DNA of 64,000 bases from an uncultured Bacteroidales bacterium (GCA_958418815.1 CATZGB010000002.1:52049-116048); one strand, 5' to 3'. Shown: positions 8,131 through 17,286, counted from the first letter of the stretch. The notes: generated by a model not told the origin, from the sequence alone. Translations and numbers: made by a program.

Positions 8131-9476
8131 CAATGACAAAGAAAAGAAGCGTCAATGTGGTCACATTGGGCTGTTCAAAGAACCTGGTCGATTCCGAGCG
8201 GGTTCTTTCAATGCTGTCCGATGCCGGTTTCGAGGCATACCATCAGACCGATGACGACACAGACATAGTGGTGATAAACACCTGCGGGTTCATCGGCGAC
8301 GCCAAAGAGGAGTCGGTCAACACCATCCTGGAGTTCTGCGAGGCCAAGAAACGGGGCGACATCTCCGAGCTTTATGTCATGGGCTGCCTTTCTGAACGAT
8401 ACCGCGACGACCTCCGGAAGGAGATTCCCGAGGTGGACCGGTATTACGGCAAATTCGACTGGACAGAGCTTGTAGGCGACTTGTCATCATCCGCAGATGA
8501 TGAGGATGGCAATGTCAGCGGCGACGAGCCTGCCGGCAGCGAAAAATCGCCCCGCGTGGTCACCACCCCCTCCCATCACGCCTACATCAAGATTTCCGAA
8601 GGATGCAACCGTTTCTGCGCCTTCTGCGCGATTCCGCTCATCACCGGCCGCCACCATTCGCGTCCGATGGAGGAAATCGAGGCGGAGGTCGGCACGCTTG
8701 CCGCAAAAGGGGTCAAAGAATTCAACATCATAGCCCAGGATTTGTCAAGCTATGGACTTGACCTTTATGGCGTACACCGCCTGGCGCAGCTCGTCGACCG
8801 CCTGGCCGACATACCCGGTGTAGAGCGCATAAGGCTGCATTACGCCTACCCCGCCGATTTCCCGATGGACATACTCGACGTGATGGCCCGCAGGGATAAT
8901 GTCTGCAAATATCTCGACATCGCCCTGCAACACATATCCGACCGTGTGCTGACCAACATGCGCCGCCACATATCCGCCGACGAGACCCGACGGCTGCTGG
9001 CTGAAATCCGTCGCCGTGTGCCGGGCATACATATCCGCACCACTCTGATGGTAGGCTTCCCCGGAGAGGAAGAGGCAGACTTTGAAGAGCTGATGGAGTT
9101 TATTAGGGAGCAGCGTTTCGAGCGCATGGGCGCATTCGCCTACTGCGAGGAGGAGGGCACTTTCGCCGCCAACAACCTTCCCGACCTGATTCCGGAGGAT
9201 GTAAAGCAAGAGAGGCTCAGCCGCCTTATGGCCCTCCAGGAGGAAATCTCCCTCGAAATCCAGCAAGAGAAAAAAGGGAAGGAGATGGATGTCATAATTG
9301 ACTCCGAGGAGGAGGACTATTATGTCGGTCGCACCGAATTCGACTCCCCCGAGGTAGACCCCGAGGTGCTGGTAAAAAAGACCCGTGACCTCAATATGGG
9401 CGACATCGTCAGGGTAAAAATCACAGAGACCTTGCCGTTTGAACTGATTGGCGAACCTCTGCCTGATCGCTCATAA
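8127..9476 (+). CDS. rimO: Ribosomal protein S12 methylthiotransferase RimO
   Basis: Radical SAM enzyme adding a methylthio group to a conserved Asp of ribosomal protein S12. The 449-residue protein has the N-terminal MTTase domain with three Cys for the auxiliary cluster (VTLGCSKNLVDSE, INTCGFIGDAKEES, MGCLSERY). The radical SAM core has the CxxxCxxC cluster in EGCNRFCAFCAIPLITG, and LPxH-like RLHYAYP and GFPGEEEADF segments. A C-terminal TRAM domain (about 385-445) ends the protein. Start at 8127 overlaps ftsY by four bases; a second ATG at 8133 is possible. Linkage to ftsY is conserved-looking but has no obvious mechanistic reason. Confidence 0.96.
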   Translation: MTMTKKRSVNVVTLGCSKNLVDSERVLSMLSDAGFEAYHQTDDDTDIVVINTCGFIGDAKEESVNTILEFCEAKKRGDISELYVMGCLSERYRDDLRKEIPEVDRYYGKFDWTELVGDLSSSADDEDGNVSGDEPAGSEKSPRVVTTPSHHAYIKISEGCNRFCAFCAIPLITGRHHSRPMEEIEAEVGTLAAKGVKEFNIIAQDLSSYGLDLYGVHRLAQLVDRLADIPGVERIRLHYAYPADFPMDILDVMARRDNVCKYLDIALQHISDRVLTNMRRHISADETRRLLAEIRRRVPGIHIRTTLMVGFPGEEEADFEELMEFIREQRFERMGAFAYCEEEGTFAANNLPDLIPEDVKQERLSRLMALQEEISLEIQQEKKGKEMDVIIDSEEEDYYVGRTEFDSPEVDPEVLVKKTRDLNMGDIVRVKITETLPFELIGEPLPDRS

Positions 9477-9493
9477 GTCTCAGACTCCTCTAT

Positions 9494-10672
9494 ATGGCGT
9501 CAGACTCCATACCATCTGCCAGCGACCGCGCCCAGACTGAAACCGTATTCCTTGCGGCGCGCAAATGCCTGAGTTTCGGCATTCCATTCGCCGTATGCCA
9601 TCTTCCGGGCAACCAGGCACTCGACTTTTTCTGCGGCATTGAATCCTCCGCTGACGCAACCCCCACCTCTTCCGAGGCGGGAAAAACATTTGAGATAGGT
9701 CGATGGCTAGCCCCGTGGTCTGAGAGGACAAGCATCGGGCAACACCTCTCCGCCTCTCAGGCCGCCGGGCTTGAAGAGGCTGACGCTGAGTCATATCCCG
9801 GCCTGTTCTCATCCCCCGAGGCGTTGCAGGCAGACAATGTGATTACCCCGGAGGAGTACCACGAAGCTGTGGCCGCAATAACCGAGAGGTGCCGCCTGCG
9901 CGACGGAAAGACCGTGTATTCCCGTGTCATCTCCGGGGAAAACCCATCACTCAACATACCGGCCGCCACCCGCATGCTGTTCGATGCCTTCCCTTCGTCA
10001 TTCGGCTTCCTGTATTACACGCCACAGACTGGGTGCTGGCTCGGGGCCTCACCGGAGACACTGCTTGATTTCGACGCACCCACTCGCCGGGTCTCCACAA
10101 TGGCATTCGCCGGCACACGCCGGGCCTCAGCCGGCGAAGCCCCTTGGGATGACAAGAACCTCAGGGAAAACAGTTTTGTGGCCGATTACATCCGCGACAG
10201 GTTCCGCATGCTCGGCATGGAGCCGGAGATAAGCCGGCCATACACGGTCAGCTACGGGACAATCCAGCATCTCAGGCGCGACATACAGGCCACACTTCCC
10301 AAGGGATTGGAATTCCACCGCCTGCTCGACTTGATAAATCCCACCCCGGCCCTCTGCGGCACACCTCTCGAAAGTGCCCTGGAAGACATCCGCGACTTCG
10401 AGCACCACACACGCGGATGCTACGGAGGTTTCGTCGGCATCCGCCACCACCGTCCCTCTCCGGCAGGCGATGACGGCGGCAGCATCTCGCCTGGCGGATT
10501 CAGGAGTTTCGTCAATCTGCGCAGCGCCCGCATATCGTCCCTCCCCGGAGGTTATTTTGAAATCCTCGCCGGAGGCGGGCTGCTCCAAGGCTCAGACCCG
10601 GCTTCGGAATGGGCCGAGACCGAATCCAAGGCTTCACGCCTGCTGTCGATACTCTCCGGCCGCAGTTTTTAA
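9494..10672 (+). CDS. menF: Isochorismate synthase (chorismate-binding family)
   Basis: Converts chorismate to isochorismate, the first committed step to menaquinone. The 392-residue protein shows the chorismate-binding fold in its C-terminal half: YYTPQTGCWLGASPETLLDF, STMAFAGTRRA, LREN-SFVADYIRDRFR, a PTPALCGTPLESAL loop, GCYGGFVGIR, and LAGGGLLQGSDPASEWAETE near the end. The short N-terminal region is typical of Bacteroidetes. I call it menF rather than anthranilate, aminodeoxychorismate or salicylate synthase because the other men genes are present at 32.2-36.8 kb and no trp or pab neighbours are seen. Physically separate from menD; it follows rimO by 17 bases. Confidence 0.82.
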   Translation: MASDSIPSASDRAQTETVFLAARKCLSFGIPFAVCHLPGNQALDFFCGIESSADATPTSSEAGKTFEIGRWLAPWSERTSIGQHLSASQAAGLEEADAESYPGLFSSPEALQADNVITPEEYHEAVAAITERCRLRDGKTVYSRVISGENPSLNIPAATRMLFDAFPSSFGFLYYTPQTGCWLGASPETLLDFDAPTRRVSTMAFAGTRRASAGEAPWDDKNLRENSFVADYIRDRFRMLGMEPEISRPYTVSYGTIQHLRRDIQATLPKGLEFHRLLDLINPTPALCGTPLESALEDIRDFEHHTRGCYGGFVGIRHHRPSPAGDDGGSISPGGFRSFVNLRSARISSLPGGYFEILAGGGLLQGSDPASEWAETESKASRLLSILSGRSF

Positions 10673-10716
10673 TGAATTTTATCGGACAGGGGTGGGGAGA
10701 TTAGCCGGATATGTTG

Positions 10717-10724
10717 TAACTTTG
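10717..10724 (+). promoter_or_regulatory. -7 element of nrnA, almost touching the start codon
   Basis: TAACTTTG matches TAnnTTTG and ends six bases before the ATG at 10731, so the transcript would have little or no leader. Confidence 0.5.
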
Positions 10725-10730
10725 CAGACT

Positions 10731-11759
10731 ATGATGGAGAACCTTATTGAACGAGAAAAGATAGACTACCTGCGCCAGTTGGTCAACAGGGCGCGAAGGG
10801 TTGTCATCACCTGCCATTTGTCGCCCGACGGCGATGCCATGGGCTCCTCCCTCGGGTTGTGCCGGGTGTTGCGCAATGCCGGGAAAGAGGTGAAGGTCAT
10901 CACTCCCGACAGCCCGCCTAAATACCTCATGTTCCTTCCAGGAGCAGAGCATGTGGTGGTCTACTCCCGTTTCGAGGCATTCGCCAACAAGATTCTGGCC
11001 GAGACCGACCTGATTTTCTGCCTCGACTACAACGACGCGAAGCGAATAGACCTGGTAGCCCCGGGGATGCTCTCATCCCCCGCGCCGAAGGTGATGATCG
11101 ACCACCACCTGTATCCCGACAACTTCCCCGACCTCGTGATCTCGCATCCCGAGATATCCTCCACCTCCGCGCTGGTCTACAAAGTGGTGTCAGCGCTGGG
11201 AATGCTGCGTTTCCTCGACCAGGACGCAGCCATGGCCATCTACACCGGCATGATGACCGATACCGGCAATTTCTCTTACAACTCCAACGACCCAGACCTC
11301 TACCGCATCATCGCCCGTCTGCTTGACAAAGGTATAGACAAAGACTGGATATACAAGAAAGTATATTTCAACAACTCGCTGAACCGCCTGAAACTCAACG
11401 GGTATGCCATCTGCGAGAAACTCGAGCATTTCCCCGGCCACAAGGCGACACTCATCACCCTCACACGCGACGAGCTTAACGATTACCACTACCAGAAGGG
11501 GGACACCGAAGACCTGGTCAACCGCACCCTCACCTGCCCGGATGTCGTCTACTCCATCTTCCTGCGCGAGGAGACCGACTACATCAAGGTGTCGGCCCGA
11601 AGCAAAGGGGATTTCCCCGTAAATAAAATGTGTGCCGAGTTCTTCAACGGCGGAGGCCACCTCAACGCGGCCGGAGGGGAATTCCACGGCACCCTTGAGC
11701 AGGCCGTGGAGAGACTCCTTGAGGCCATGCCGCTGTTTGACCGTTACCTGCCCGAATAA
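10731..11759 (+). CDS. nrnA: DHH-family nanoRNase/pAp phosphatase NrnA
   Basis: Cytoplasmic phosphoesterase that degrades 2-5 nucleotide RNA fragments and/or removes the 3' phosphate of pAp. The 342-residue protein starts MMENLIEREK (the second ATG three bases on is equally possible); the long upstream frame lies inside menF and is rejected. DHH domain: VVITCHLSPDGDAMGSSLGL, LIFCLDYNDAKRID, VMIDHHLYPDNF (metal ligands). DHHA1 domain: SARSKGDFPVNK and the substrate-binding FFNGGGHLNAAGGEF near the C-terminus. The product could equally be annotated as bifunctional oligoribonuclease/PAP phosphatase. Confidence 0.9.
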   Translation: MMENLIEREKIDYLRQLVNRARRVVITCHLSPDGDAMGSSLGLCRVLRNAGKEVKVITPDSPPKYLMFLPGAEHVVVYSRFEAFANKILAETDLIFCLDYNDAKRIDLVAPGMLSSPAPKVMIDHHLYPDNFPDLVISHPEISSTSALVYKVVSALGMLRFLDQDAAMAIYTGMMTDTGNFSYNSNDPDLYRIIARLLDKGIDKDWIYKKVYFNNSLNRLKLNGYAICEKLEHFPGHKATLITLTRDELNDYHYQKGDTEDLVNRTLTCPDVVYSIFLREETDYIKVSARSKGDFPVNKMCAEFFNGGGHLNAAGGEFHGTLEQAVERLLEAMPLFDRYLPE

Positions 11760-11817
11760 CCAGCATCCGCGTTCGACACCAACCATTACACCATCTCAAC
11801 ATCACGACTACAAGATA

Positions 11818-12393
11818 ATGAACCTCAGAAAATTCCTGACATTCGCCATAAGCGCGGCATTCCTGCTGGCATTCAGCTCATGCAAAGACTCCAAAAGCTA
11901 TGCCGAGCTCCTCAACGAGGAGACAAAGGCAGTCAACGCGTTCCTGGCCGACCAGAATGTGATACTCGACATTCCGGCTGACTCAATCTTCGAGTACGGC
12001 CCGGATGCGCCTTTCTACCGCATCGACCCTGACGGCAATGTGTTCATGCAGGTAATCGAGCCTGGCGACAAAGAAAAGGTGAAAAACGACGCCATGGTCT
12101 TCTTCAGATTCACCCGCTACAATCTCAACGAATATGCCCTGACCGGCTCGCTCGGCTCAGGATATGGCAACTCTGAAGATGTAAGCATGGGCTCGGCCTC
12201 GTTCCGCTTCAACAACTACACCCTCACAACCTCCTCACAGTGGGGCTCCGGGATACAGATGCCACTCAACTTCCTGGGATTCAACTCCCATGTGAGACTT
12301 GTCATCAAATCACAGTTTGGCCTCACAAGCGAGATATCACAGGTCATCCCCTTCCTCTACGACATCCGCTACCTCCCCGCCGTGAGCGAATGA
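11818..12393 (+). CDS. DUF4827 family lipoprotein
   Basis: A 191-residue protein with a signal starting MNLRKFLTFAISAAF and a lipobox-like LAFSSC, so likely a lipoprotein. The body contains KSYAELLNEETKAVNAFLADQNV, IEPGDKEKVKNDAMVFFRFTRYNL and SEISQVIPFLYDIRY. The arrangement, and the resemblance of the E-x-G-x-x-K...V-x-x-R segment to FKBP-like folds, fit DUF4827, whose function is unknown. It lies 58 bases after nrnA and 62 before glmM on the same strand. Confidence 0.75.
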   Translation: MNLRKFLTFAISAAFLLAFSSCKDSKSYAELLNEETKAVNAFLADQNVILDIPADSIFEYGPDAPFYRIDPDGNVFMQVIEPGDKEKVKNDAMVFFRFTRYNLNEYALTGSLGSGYGNSEDVSMGSASFRFNNYTLTTSSQWGSGIQMPLNFLGFNSHVRLVIKSQFGLTSEISQVIPFLYDIRYLPAVSE

Positions 12394-12455
12394 CGGCTCT
12401 CCTCCACCCTCACATCCTGATCATCCAACTGTTTTTCTGATTCTTCCACACATTA

Positions 12456-13844
12456 ATGTCACTCATCAAATCGATTTCCGGTATCCGCGGCACAATCGGC
12501 GGAAAGACCGGCGAGGGGCTCAGCCCCGTTGACGTGGTGAAATTCACCGCTGCTTACGCGACCCTGATCCGCAAGACCACTACCCGCAAGACCAACACCA
12601 TCGTGGTTGGACGCGATGCCCGACTGTCAGGTGAGATGGTCGACTCGCTCGTGGTGGCCACCCTCTGCGCCATGGGCTTCGATGTCGTGAACATAGGGCT
12701 GGCCAGCACCCCCACCACAGAGGTGGCTGTCGTTGGCGAGCAGGCCTGCGGAGGCATAATACTCACAGCCTCACACAACCCAGCGCAATGGAACGCCCTC
12801 AAGCTTCTCAATGAGAACGGAGAGTTTCTCAACGACGCGGAGGGAAAAGAGGTGCTGCGAATCGCCGAAGCCGAGGAATTTGAGTTTGTCGATGTCATGG
12901 CTCTCGGCCACGAACTCACAAACACAACCTGGAACCGCCGTCATATCCAGCAGGTACTTGACCTGAAACTGGTCGACACCGAGGCCATCCGCAAAGCCGG
13001 ATTCACCGTGGCGGTCGATGCTGTCAACTCTGTCGGCGGCATCATCATACCCCAGTTGCTGCGCGCGCTCGGAGTGGAGAACATCATTGAACTCAACTGC
13101 GAGGCCACCGGCAAATTCGCCCACACCCCCGAACCGATTCCTGAAAACCTCACCCAGATCGCCGACCTCATGAAGGAGGGCCGCGCCGATGTAGGCTTTG
13201 TGGTAGACCCCGATGTCGACCGCCTGGCCATCGTGATGGAGAACGGTGAGATGTTTGTCGAGGAATACACCCTCGTCGCCGTGGCCGACTATGTGCTGCG
13301 CCATACTCCGGGGGCAACCGTCTCCAACCTCAGCTCCTCACGCGCCCTGCGCGACGTCACGGAGGCTGCCGGATGCAGCTATTCACCCGCCGCTGTCGGT
13401 GAGGTGAATGTCGTCACCAAGATGAAAGAGACTGGCGCAGTGATTGGCGGAGAAGGCAATGGCGGGGTAATCTATCCCGAGGCCCATTACGGCCGCGACG
13501 CCCTCGTCGGGGTGGCGCTGTTCCTCACACTTATGGCCAAAAGCGGCAAGAAAGTGACCGAACTGAAAGCCGGCTATCCGGCTTATGCCATCGCCAAGAA
13601 CAAGATTCAGCTCACCCCCGAGATTGATGTCGACGCGATTCTCGACGCGATGAAAGAGCGTTACAAGTCAGAGAAAATCACCGACATCGACGGGGTGAAA
13701 ATAGATTTCCCCCAGTCGTGGGTACACCTGCGCAAATCCAACACCGAGCCTATCATCCGCATTTACGCCGAGGCCCACACGATGGAGGAGGCCGACAAAC
13801 TCGCCAACGACATCAAGGAGGTAATCGCGTCAATCTGCAAATAA
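12456..13844 (+). CDS. glmM: Phosphoglucosamine mutase (alpha-D-phosphohexomutase)
   Basis: Converts glucosamine-6-phosphate to glucosamine-1-phosphate for UDP-GlcNAc and thus peptidoglycan synthesis. The 462-residue protein has the four hexomutase domains: GIRGTIGGKTGEGL at the N-terminus, VVGRDARLSGEMV, the catalytic serine loop ILTASHNPAQWNALKLL, the metal loop VVDPDVDRLAIVMENGE, GGEGNGGVIYPEAHYGRDA, and the phosphate-binding RKSNTEPIIRIYAEA near the C-terminus. A phosphomannomutase activity cannot be excluded from sequence alone, but length and motifs fit the Bacteroidetes GlmM group. Confidence 0.85.
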   Translation: MSLIKSISGIRGTIGGKTGEGLSPVDVVKFTAAYATLIRKTTTRKTNTIVVGRDARLSGEMVDSLVVATLCAMGFDVVNIGLASTPTTEVAVVGEQACGGIILTASHNPAQWNALKLLNENGEFLNDAEGKEVLRIAEAEEFEFVDVMALGHELTNTTWNRRHIQQVLDLKLVDTEAIRKAGFTVAVDAVNSVGGIIIPQLLRALGVENIIELNCEATGKFAHTPEPIPENLTQIADLMKEGRADVGFVVDPDVDRLAIVMENGEMFVEEYTLVAVADYVLRHTPGATVSNLSSSRALRDVTEAAGCSYSPAAVGEVNVVTKMKETGAVIGGEGNGGVIYPEAHYGRDALVGVALFLTLMAKSGKKVTELKAGYPAYAIAKNKIQLTPEIDVDAILDAMKERYKSEKITDIDGVKIDFPQSWVHLRKSNTEPIIRIYAEAHTMEEADKLANDIKEVIASICK

Positions 13845-13884
13845 TTCCCGCCTCATCCCGGCGACATCCTTCCATCCCCTCCCT

Positions 13885-14826
13885 ATGGTTTCACCTCTGA
13901 GATTAATGCTGATTTCAATGGCTGTGCTGGCCACAGCCATGACGGCCAACGCCCAGCGATGGGCGTTGCCCAAAGTCTCCGTGGCCATCCTGCGCGCCGA
14001 GCCCCGCCACGGGGCAGAGCAGGTGTCACAGGTGGTGATGGGCACCCCCCTGAAAGTCACCCGCCGCCAGGGGGAATGGTGGAAGATAGAGACACCGGAG
14101 GGATACTCGGGATATGTCCGCAACAACACCCTCCAGGGACTGGATGACAGCGAGATGCACTTATGGCGCGCCTCACGCAGGGTTGTGGTGGCCACAGACC
14201 GGACGGTCTACGCCATGTCAGAGCCATCAGACGCCCCCGGCTCAGCACGTCTGACCGACCTTGTCAACGGGTCCATACTCGAGGCCGACACCGACACCTC
14301 TTATGGCAACATGACGGCCATAAGGCTTCCCGACGGGCGCACAGGCTATATCTCCAGCGACCACATCGTCGCCATAGAAACCTGGGCCACACAACAGTGG
14401 AATCCGGCAGAGATGCCCGGATATGCAGCCCGCATGATGGGAGCGCCATATGTATGGGGAGGGACATCATCGAAAGGCATGGATTGTTCGGGACTCACGC
14501 AGATATGCGCCTACCGCCAGGGTGTGATGCTCCCGCGTGACGCGTCGCAACAAGTGAAAATCGGCTCGCCGGTCGACAAAGCCTCCCCCTCCGATTTCCA
14601 GGCCGGAGACCTGCTGTTCTTCGGCAATACCGCCACAGGCCGAATCACCCATGTGGCCATTTCGCTCGGGGGAGCGGCTTATATCCACTCCTCGGCCCGT
14701 GTCAGGGTCAGTTCGCTTGATCCCAAGGCGCCGGACTATGAGAATCCGGGCCTGATTGCCGTGAGACGCATCGACACGGAGACCGCCCGAAGGCTTGCCC
14801 TGCGCGACCATCCATGGTATTTCTGA
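13885..14826 (+). CDS. Secreted NlpC/P60 cell-wall hydrolase with SH3 domains
   Basis: A 313-residue exported peptidase, probably a gamma-D-glutamyl-diamino-acid endopeptidase cutting peptidoglycan stem peptides. A signal peptide (MVSPLRLMLISMAVLATAMT then ANAQ) is followed by two bacterial SH3-like domains (about 28-78 with ILRAEPRHGAEQVSQV, and 92-150 with LPDGRTGYISSDHIV). The C-terminal NlpC/P60 domain has the catalytic Cys in SSKGMDCSGLTQI, the His in RITHVAISLGG, and a following YIHSSARV. Intact catalytic elements suggest an active enzyme. A strong hairpin sits just downstream. Confidence 0.9.
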   Translation: MVSPLRLMLISMAVLATAMTANAQRWALPKVSVAILRAEPRHGAEQVSQVVMGTPLKVTRRQGEWWKIETPEGYSGYVRNNTLQGLDDSEMHLWRASRRVVVATDRTVYAMSEPSDAPGSARLTDLVNGSILEADTDTSYGNMTAIRLPDGRTGYISSDHIVAIETWATQQWNPAEMPGYAARMMGAPYVWGGTSSKGMDCSGLTQICAYRQGVMLPRDASQQVKIGSPVDKASPSDFQAGDLLFFGNTATGRITHVAISLGGAAYIHSSARVRVSSLDPKAPDYENPGLIAVRRIDTETARRLALRDHPWYF

Positions 14827-14843
14827 CAACCATCAATCACAGA

Positions 14844-14903
14844 ACAAAAGGCCATAATCTGACGTTGAATAACAAAAAACGTTTCGACTATGGCCTTTGT
14901 TAT
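14844..14903 (+). terminator. Hairpin between the P60 gene and the next lipoprotein, covering its start codon
   Basis: ACAAAAGGCCATAATC followed by an A-rich loop and then GACTATGGCCTTTGTT forms an imperfect hairpin of about 16-20 bp whose 3' arm contains the ATG at 14890. It has the look of a terminator for the upstream gene, but the U-tract is weak and the downstream start codon is buried in the stem. Confidence 0.55.
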
Positions 14904-15375
14904 ACCCTCTTCTTTCATCTCACGACTCAGGATTCTCATCACCGCCGTGGCCCTAATCATCGGAGCAACCACACTGACGACCTCATGCGGCGACAATGAT
15001 TTCAACGACCTGCCACGCGAGATACAGCAATTCATCAGCCAGTATTTCCCGGGGCAAGGTGTGGCGGACTTCAGCGAATCGGGAGGCACATACACTGTCA
15101 ACCTTGACAACTCCGCGTCACTCGTGTTCAACTCATCGCTCATATGGACCACCATCGACGGCAACGGCAGCCCTGTTCCCAGACAACTGCTTTTCGATCA
15201 ATTCCCCTCAAAACTTTATGATTATATCGAGACCACCGACAATCTCGGAGAAGTTTACTCGGTGACACGCGACGCCGGCATATACATGGTCACATTCCAC
15301 GGCTATATCATTTCCTACAATGTCTCAACAGGAGACATCCAGCCCGTGGTCACCGGCAATGGCGCGAACGGCTGA
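14890..15375 (+). CDS. PepSY-like (DUF2874) lipoprotein
   Basis: A 161-residue exported protein. The start MAFVIPSSFI is the only sensible start codon, and leads to a hydrophobic segment RILITAVALIIGATTLTTSC with a lipobox-like Cys. The mature part shows LPREIQQFISQYFPGQGVADFSE and a later LLFDQFPSKLYDYIETT, the two half-repeats typical of putative beta-lactamase-inhibitor-like PepSY (DUF2874) proteins, which are periplasmic in Bacteroidetes and of unknown role. Its last 26 bases overlap the convergent gene at 15350-16324. Confidence 0.75.
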   Translation: MAFVIPSSFISRLRILITAVALIIGATTLTTSCGDNDFNDLPREIQQFISQYFPGQGVADFSESGGTYTVNLDNSASLVFNSSLIWTTIDGNGSPVPRQLLFDQFPSKLYDYIETTDNLGEVYSVTRDAGIYMVTFHGYIISYNVSTGDIQPVVTGNGANG

Positions 15376-16324
15376 ACCTCACCGTGGCCTTCTCCCTGGG
15401 GAAATGCAGCGACATCACAGTGCCGTCAAGCTCTGCCCACGCCTCATCCATATCCTCCGCGAAACCTGAGTCACGCCACGAAAGGTCATAGTGGTTCTGG
15501 AATATCGTGCCAGACAGCTTGCCCTTGGCCATCCCCTCGGCCCAGTTGCGGCTGTTCTCCTCTGCTCCGCCGACATATACGATGTCATATCCGCCACGAC
15601 CGTCTCCAACCACCCCAAGGCGGTAACGTCCGCCAAGACGACACCGCTCCATATCAATGTCGGAGTCGAGATAATCATAGAATCCCTCGCGGAAATCGGC
15701 CGATGAGTCGAAATGACGCGCAAGCGACTCCTCATCCCATACTGTGATGTCGGCCACCGGTTTTGCAGGCCCGTTGACATTGACCGAGACAATCTCAATG
15801 GTGCCCAGGGCGCATACCGACAGCCTGGCCAGACCTGTCTTCTGCGGCAGCGTAGCCAGCAGGTCAAGCTTATTGCCGCCGCTCCATATTTCCATACGTC
15901 CGTCGTAATCAGACAGGATGGAGACAGACACCACATTGCCCTGGACACTCATCACTCCTCCCATATCCGTAGCCGGATGCATCCCGCGGCCGGCTGTGAC
16001 AGAGACCACGGCAATCGGGCCATCAACATAATCCCCCACCGATGTCCTGGCATCCCACTCCACCGTGATGACAGCGATAGTGTCACCTTGCAAACCGCGC
16101 AACGCCATATCCCATCCACCGACTCTGTCGCGTTCCCCGTCAAGCAACTTTCCCCTAAGTTCCATGCCGGCCACCGGAGCTTCGCTTCCGGGCCATTCCC
16201 ATGTATCTCCTTTGTCAAGCCTGAGGTCTCCCTCCACCAGACGCCCCACGACAGCGTGGGCCACGACAGGCAGCCATAGCGACACAATAAGCAATAAAGG
16301 GATTTTCGGCAAACGGATTCTCAT
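15350..16324 (-). CDS. Secreted protein of unknown family, overlapping miaA
   Basis: I do not recognise this 324-residue protein. It has a standard signal peptide (MRIRLPKIPLLLIVSLWLPV then VAHA) without lipobox. The first half is beta-rich with no Cys; the middle contains LVEGDLRLDKGDTWEW, GWDMALRG, VITVEWDARTSVGDYVDGPI; the second half has DFREGFYDYLDSDIDMERCRLGGRYRLGVV, and ends SLHFPREKATVRFSRSRHCR. Its ATG overlaps the miaA stop by four bases (ATGA), so it is translationally coupled to a tRNA-modification gene although it is exported. The 3' end overlaps a convergent lipoprotein gene by 26 bases. Confidence 0.7.
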   Translation of the reverse strand: MRIRLPKIPLLLIVSLWLPVVAHAVVGRLVEGDLRLDKGDTWEWPGSEAPVAGMELRGKLLDGERDRVGGWDMALRGLQGDTIAVITVEWDARTSVGDYVDGPIAVVSVTAGRGMHPATDMGGVMSVQGNVVSVSILSDYDGRMEIWSGGNKLDLLATLPQKTGLARLSVCALGTIEIVSVNVNGPAKPVADITVWDEESLARHFDSSADFREGFYDYLDSDIDMERCRLGGRYRLGVVGDGRGGYDIVYVGGAEENSRNWAEGMAKGKLSGTIFQNHYDLSWRDSGFAEDMDEAWAELDGTVMSLHFPREKATVRFSRSRHCR

Positions 16325-17268
16325 ACATCATGTTCACGATGATATAGCTCCAGGGCCTGCTCCGCGAACTCTTCCCGCGAAAGCTTGCCCGAAAGCCAAT
16401 GTATGCGCAACCCTCTTCGCTCCGCGCCCCTGAACCATGTCATCTGGCGCTTGGCAAACTGGTGGATAGCGATTTCAAGCAGCTTCCTCATCTGGTCAAA
16501 CGAGGTCTTGCCAATGATATACTCGGTAACGAATTTGTACTCCAACCCATAATATATCAAATCTTCAGGAGCCACTCCCCCGTCTATGAGCCGTCTCACC
16601 TCATCGACCATGCCCTCGTCGAGCCTGGAGTCAAGGCGGCGGCTGATACGCTCACGCCTCACCTCGCGGTCGACATCCACACCGATTATCGTCGAACGGC
16701 GCGGAACCGCCTCCCTGGCCTCACGGGCCTCCTCGGGATGGGCGAGATAATACTCCTCTATCTCTATGGCCCTGATAGCCCGCTGGCAACTGTCGATGTC
16801 TGTGGTATTGTGGAGCCGCTTCATTCCGGCGAGTATTCCGGCAAGCTCGTCAAGGGATTTCCCCGCGAGGGATGCCCGCAACGCCGTATTCTCAGGCACC
16901 GGCGGAAGCCTGAGCCCTTTCAGGAAAGACTCCACATAGAGGCCGCTCCCGCCACACAACACAGGCAGCTTGCCTCTGCGCGACACATCCTCGACCGCCA
17001 GCTCCGCATCCCTCAGATACTGGAAAAGATTGTATTTCTCACCGGCATCGGCCACGTCAAGCAGATGGCATCTTACGTCGCCATATTCCCCGAGATCCTT
17101 GCCGGTGCCGATATCCATGCCCCGGTAGACCTGACGGGAGTCACCGCTTATTATCTCGCCGTCGCCCATACGGGCCACAGCCACGGCATATCCGGTCTTG
17201 CCCGACGCTGTCGGGCCCACGACCGCCAGGACGGGACGCACGGAGCTTCCGGAACCAGTCTTTTCCAT
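16321..17268 (-). CDS. miaA: tRNA dimethylallyltransferase MiaA
   Basis: Transfers a dimethylallyl group to A37 of tRNAs reading codons beginning with U. The 315-residue protein starts MEKTGSGSSV at 17268; an earlier in-frame codon at 17274 is only TTG. Motifs: the P loop AVVGPTASGKTGYAVA, EIISGDSRQVYRGMDIGTGK, YNLFQYLRDAE, LPVLCGGSGLYVESFLKGL, and the C-terminal MIFKQMTWFR-like QFAKRQMTWFRGAER. A TAATTTTG -7 box lies at 17279-17286, ten bases upstream. It heads a two-gene unit with the secreted protein downstream. Confidence 0.95.
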   Translation of the reverse strand: MEKTGSGSSVRPVLAVVGPTASGKTGYAVAVARMGDGEIISGDSRQVYRGMDIGTGKDLGEYGDVRCHLLDVADAGEKYNLFQYLRDAELAVEDVSRRGKLPVLCGGSGLYVESFLKGLRLPPVPENTALRASLAGKSLDELAGILAGMKRLHNTTDIDSCQRAIRAIEIEEYYLAHPEEAREAREAVPRRSTIIGVDVDREVRRERISRRLDSRLDEGMVDEVRRLIDGGVAPEDLIYYGLEYKFVTEYIIGKTSFDQMRKLLEIAIHQFAKRQMTWFRGAERRGLRIHWLSGKLSREEFAEQALELYHREHDV

Positions 17269-17278
17269 AATCAACTGT

Positions 17279-17286
17279 CAAAATTA
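17279..17286 (-). promoter_or_regulatory. -7 element of miaA
   Basis: CAAAATTA on the plus strand reads TAATTTTG on the minus strand, ten bases before the chosen miaA ATG. No convincing -33 box. Confidence 0.45.
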
